Of a stretch of DNA of 64,000 nucleotides, positions 60,863 to 64,000 are shown in pieces; positions within the stretch are counted from its first letter, which is position 1; each line of letters opens with the position of its first letter. Under the pieces are notes generated by a model that saw only the letters and a program-made list of their open reading frames with translations, had not been told where the DNA came from and made no database searches. The position numbers and the translations under genes were made by a program. The DNA is from Rhodocytophaga rosea (GTDB taxonomy: Bacteria; Bacteroidota; Bacteroidia; Cytophagales; 172606-1), in the NCBI RefSeq assembly GCF_010119975.1, contig NZ_CP048222.1, forward strand, positions 8,780,501-8,844,500, written 5' to 3'.

Positions 60863-63800
60863 CTACCTGGTTGGAATCTGGAGTTCTACCCGAGTTCCGC
60901 AAGGTTCACCTTCTGCATCTACCAGATCTGCAATAGACACTGTGGTTTTTTTACCAGACAATGCATTACTTAATTCCAGCCGGTGAGCGGTAATCTGCAT
61001 TCCCATCGACTTATTCTTAGTGGCCGATTTACTTTTCAGTTCAGCCGCTCTTTTACGGCCGATACCGTCATCTTCAATGGTACAAATGAGCCTGTTATGT
61101 TCGTGTTTTATATTTATAACCAGATGCCCGATTCCTTCTTTGTGCATTAAGCCATGCCAGATGGCGTTTTCTACATAGGGCTGAATAATTAATGGAGGAA
61201 TTTCAATATAGGCTGTTTCAACTTCTTCGCTGATCTGAACCAGAAAAGTAAATTTACCTTTAAACCGGAGTACTTCTAATTTTAAATAGAGTTGTAAAGC
61301 TTCCAGTTCTTTTTCCAGAGTAATGGTGGAAGTATTGGAATTTTGCAGGATTAAGCGAATCAGTTTAGAAAACTTGGAGAGATAATCAGAAGCCTCTTCA
61401 GGCTCATTATTCATAATAAAGCGGTTGATAGAATTGAGCGAATTAAAAATAAAATGCGGATTCATTTGTGCACGTAAAGTCTGCAATTCCATCTCCGAAA
61501 GCTTCTTATTAAATGCTGCTTTGTGGGCTTCTTCCTGCCTGATCTGCCTGATGCGGTACCGGAAACCAGCATAGATACAGCCTCCAAACATGAGTGCGCC
61601 TATCGTCATAAACCACCAGGTACGCCAGAATGGCGGATGAATAATGATTTTTAAGGAGGTTCCGACAGTATTCCACACCCCATCGTTATTGGAAGCTTTT
61701 ACTTTAAATGTATATTCGCCGGGATCAAGATTCGTATAAGCTGCAAAACGCCTTTTACCAGAATACACCCAGTTATTATCATTCCCTTCCAGCTGATAGG
61801 CATACTGATTTTTTTCCGGAGAAATAAAATTAATAGCCACAAAATCAAAGGAAAAAGAATTCTCCTGGTAGGAAAGTGCTAAGGTATCTCTGCGGAAAGT
61901 ACTGATTGTGTCGTTGATGGTAATATTGGTAATATGTACAGGCGGCTTGTGTTGATTGTCCTGAATATGTTCCGGTGAAAAAATATTGAAGCCGTTTGGA
62001 CCACCAAAAAGTAATTCTCCTGTAGTCCGTTTGGCACATACTTCCAGAAATTCTCTGCCAAACTCTTCCCCCTGCAATCCATCAGTTGCATCATAATTCC
62101 GGCAAACTTTGGTTGCAGGCGTAAACCGGCAGATTCCCTGGTTAGTAGATAACCATAAATTACCCAATCTATCGCCAAGAATAGCCACAATATGATTGCT
62201 GGGAAGGCCATCATGTGTAGTATAGGCAGTAAAAAGCCCTGTTTGCGGATCGTACCGGTTAAGGCCTCCCTGGTTGGTGCCTATCCACAAAATGCCCTTC
62301 TCATCTTCAAATAAAGAGCGGATATCTCTATCATTTAAATGCCCTGATGGATTAGAATAATTAGGTTGGAAACGGGTAAATTTTCCGGTAGCCGGATCTA
62401 ATTTATTGAGCCCTCTACGGTTGGTAGCTGCCCAGATAGCACCCGACCGGCTAATGAATAACGTAACCACATTATCGTCACTCAAGGACGATGAATCATG
62501 CGGAATGTACTTATATTGCGTAAACTGCCGGGTGTGTTGATTAAACGATGCGATGCCGCCATAGCCTGCTATCCAAAGGTTATTTTCTGCATCTTCCCGG
62601 ATGGACCGGATTTGAATGCCGGTATAAAAACGGCTGAACCGCTCTCCCCTGCCCTCTTTTTTGTGTAAATAACTGCCTGCCCCTACCCATAAGATGCCAG
62701 AGCGGCTTTCGTAAATAGCGGCGACCTGGTTGCTGGCTAATTGTGTAGGATTGGTTGAATCTGCCATATAGGAAGCAAATTGCTTTGTTTCCGAATGTAA
62801 GGCATGTAAACCACCTGCTTCATTGCCTACCCAGATGGTACCGGTCTGATCCTGACATAAAGCGGCAATTTTATTTTCCGGCAATTGGGAAGAATGTAAA
62901 TCTTTATTCAGCTGGATTGTTTGAAATTTTTTAGGTTGAGGAATCAGTTTATTAATGCCATTATCTGTTCCTATCCATAAAATGCCGCACCGGTCCTGAA
63001 AGAAAGATTTAACTACGTTCTTGCTTAAATTACTAACCTGAGAAAAATTATCCTTTGAACCTTCCCATTGGCCGTTTCCTGCATTAAAGCGGACCAGTCC
63101 ATTCTTATTCTCCCGGGCCAGCCAGATTATACCAGAAGCATCCCCGAATAAAGCAGTTGGGCGGCCTTCAAAAAAATTTTCCGGTTCAGGCAAAAACGTA
63201 ACTGTAAGGCTGGTAGGATCTAACTTAGATAAATGACCTTTGGGAGAAGCGATCCATAGTGTGCCTTTATCGTCCTGATACATAGCCTCTACTCCTTGCA
63301 TAGGGCCATCCTTCATTGGAAAGCAGGTAAACTCACCAGTTTTCCGGTCGAACTGGTATAAACCTTTTCGTCCGCCTACCCATAGCCTTCCATACTGATC
63401 CTCGCAAACAGCAAATAATCCCAGTGTTTCGTCGGCAGGCGAATTGTATAAGCTGAATTTACCGCTATTCGGATCAAGCTGGTTTAAGCCTCCATGAGAA
63501 GCAATCCAAAGAAATCCATGGCGGTCTTCAAAAATAGAACGGCATACATTCCGGTCGTTAATCTTTGTCGGGTCAATCCGGTAAGAAGTCAGTTTTCCGC
63601 TGCGCTTATCCATCCGGTGCAATCCTCCCCCATGGGTAGTTACCCACAGTCTTCCCTGGCGGTCTTCTAAAATATTATTTACCCAGTTATGTCCTAAAGT
63701 GTTCTTTGGGTCTAAAGGATCAGGTTTATAAATAGTAAATGTGTAGCCATCGTATTTATTCAATCCATCCCTGGTACCCATCCATATAAACCCTTCCTGG

Positions 63801-64000
63801 TCTTGCCGGATGCAGAGCACGGTATTGTTTGAAAGTCCTTGCTTAACTGATAGGTGTTCAAAACTAACATCCCTATTAGCTGGCAAATTTACTTGTGCAT
63901 TTTGTCCGTAAACTGGAAGTATCCATCCCAATATACCAATCCCTACCATTAACTGCCGGAGCCAGCAGATGGCAAATTGAAAGAGTTTGGATTGAATGGA
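60863..64000 (-). CDS. Propeller-type sensor histidine kinase (LytS-like), 5' end at or beyond window edge
   Basis: A large sensor. A periplasmic part with many two-component propeller repeats (GFIWMGTRDGLNKYDGYTF, GRLWVTTHGGGLHRMD, GILWIGTNQGGLNRYDPQTG) is followed by a Y_Y_Y-type sandwich (FKVKASNNDGVWN) and a membrane helix at ~778-797. The kinase is of the LytS/His_kinase type with phospho-acceptor His832 in AQMNPHFIFNSLN and ATP-site ENAIWHG and DDGIGRK motifs. An ATG at 63949 gives 1028 residues, but the frame stays open to position 64000. The upstream codons (SKLFQFAICWLRQL) supply the basic and hydrophobic start of a signal peptide, so the true start is likely outside the window. The kinase partners the LytTR regulator 39 bp downstream. 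Confidence 0.93.
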   Translation of the reverse strand, partial: SIQSKLFQFAICWLRQLMVGIGILGWILPVYGQNAQVNLPANRDVSFEHLSVKQGLSNNTVLCIRQDQEGFIWMGTRDGLNKYDGYTFTIYKPDPLDPKNTLGHNWVNNILEDRQGRLWVTTHGGGLHRMDKRSGKLTSYRIDPTKINDRNVCRSIFEDRHGFLWIASHGGLNQLDPNSGKFSLYNSPADETLGLFAVCEDQYGRLWVGGRKGLYQFDRKTGEFTCFPMKDGPMQGVEAMYQDDKGTLWIASPKGHLSKLDPTSLTVTFLPEPENFFEGRPTALFGDASGIIWLARENKNGLVRFNAGNGQWEGSKDNFSQVSNLSKNVVKSFFQDRCGILWIGTDNGINKLIPQPKKFQTIQLNKDLHSSQLPENKIAALCQDQTGTIWVGNEAGGLHALHSETKQFASYMADSTNPTQLASNQVAAIYESRSGILWVGAGSYLHKKEGRGERFSRFYTGIQIRSIREDAENNLWIAGYGGIASFNQHTRQFTQYKYIPHDSSSLSDDNVVTLFISRSGAIWAATNRRGLNKLDPATGKFTRFQPNYSNPSGHLNDRDIRSLFEDEKGILWIGTNQGGLNRYDPQTGLFTAYTTHDGLPSNHIVAILGDRLGNLWLSTNQGICRFTPATKVCRNYDATDGLQGEEFGREFLEVCAKRTTGELLFGGPNGFNIFSPEHIQDNQHKPPVHITNITINDTISTFRRDTLALSYQENSFSFDFVAINFISPEKNQYAYQLEGNDNNWVYSGKRRFAAYTNLDPGEYTFKVKASNNDGVWNTVGTSLKIIIHPPFWRTWWFMTIGALMFGGCIYAGFRYRIRQIRQEEAHKAAFNKKLSEMELQTLRAQMNPHFIFNSLNSINRFIMNNEPEEASDYLSKFSKLIRLILQNSNTSTITLEKELEALQLYLKLEVLRFKGKFTFLVQISEEVETAYIEIPPLIIQPYVENAIWHGLMHKEGIGHLVINIKHEHNRLICTIEDDGIGRKRAAELKSKSATKNKSMGMQITAHRLELSNALSGKKTTVSIADLVDAEGEPCGTRVELQIPTR

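Overview
The window reads as chromosome of a polysaccharide-degrading member of the Bacteroidota, most probably the order Cytophagales. The support is two SusC/SusD pairs, a FecR anti-sigma factor with an ECF sigma factor, a type IX secretion sorting domain, a periplasmic propeller sensor with a LytTR regulator, many secreted glycan enzymes, weak ribosome binding sites and moderate GC content. I saw no rRNA, tRNA or CRISPR array, and genus or species cannot be assigned from sequence reading alone.

Layout. (1) 1-5.4 kb: two membrane proteins, the first cut by the window edge, a chemoreceptor-type protein, and a decayed serine recombinase with a small upstream ORF. (2) 5.4-14.2 kb: secreted carbohydrate genes, namely a T9SS-exported esterase-like hydrolase, a GH16 lipoprotein, a membrane acyltransferase, a propeller glycosidase-like protein, and a sulfatase broken by one missing base in a C tract. 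(3) 14.4-15.6 kb: an IS630-family element with an A AAA AAC frameshift site. (4) 15.7-19.9 kb: an orphan ABC ATPase, a decayed lipoprotein-like ORF, a Tat-exported Gfo/Idh oxidoreductase and an aldo/keto reductase. (5) 20-27.7 kb, minus strand: a block of the kind common in Planctomycetes and some Bacteroidota, with DUF1592 and DUF1552 proteins, a DUF2231/cytochrome c/leucine-rich-repeat membrane protein, an esterase fused to an SMP-30 propeller, and an unknown secreted protein. (6) 28.2-40.3 kb: an AraC regulator divergent from a run with a zinc dehydrogenase, a GH95 fucosidase, a secreted VOC protein, a ThuA-like protein and four esterase genes carrying five catalytic domains. (7) 40.4-41.9 kb: remains of an AraC regulator and of a short-chain dehydrogenase. 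(8) 41.9-64 kb, all minus strand: SusD1, SusC1 (with STN domain), FecR and an unusual sigma factor; then a PQQ dehydrogenase, a mutarotase-like protein, a Tat-exported mannonate-dehydratase-like enzyme, SusD2, SusC2, a LytTR response regulator and its propeller sensor kinase, which is open at the right edge.

How they may work together. SusC1/SusD1 should import a glycan and report its presence through the STN domain to FecR and the sigma factor. SusC2/SusD2 lack STN and sit beside the two-component pair, which probably senses their substrate. The esterases, GH95 and sulfatase would strip acyl, fucosyl and sulfate decorations, while the PQQ dehydrogenase, the ManD-like enzyme and the Tat-exported oxidoreductase suggest sugar oxidation outside the cytoplasm.

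The most unusual item is the sigma factor at 48074-49132. Its first ~135 residues look like the N-terminal nuclease-fold domain of type I restriction HsdR proteins, with the usual E-x-K changed to E-V-Q, joined in frame to a normal ECF sigma factor. A second theme is decay: several genes (sulfatase, transposase, AraC) carry single-base losses in homopolymers, which could be real pseudogenisation or assembly error.
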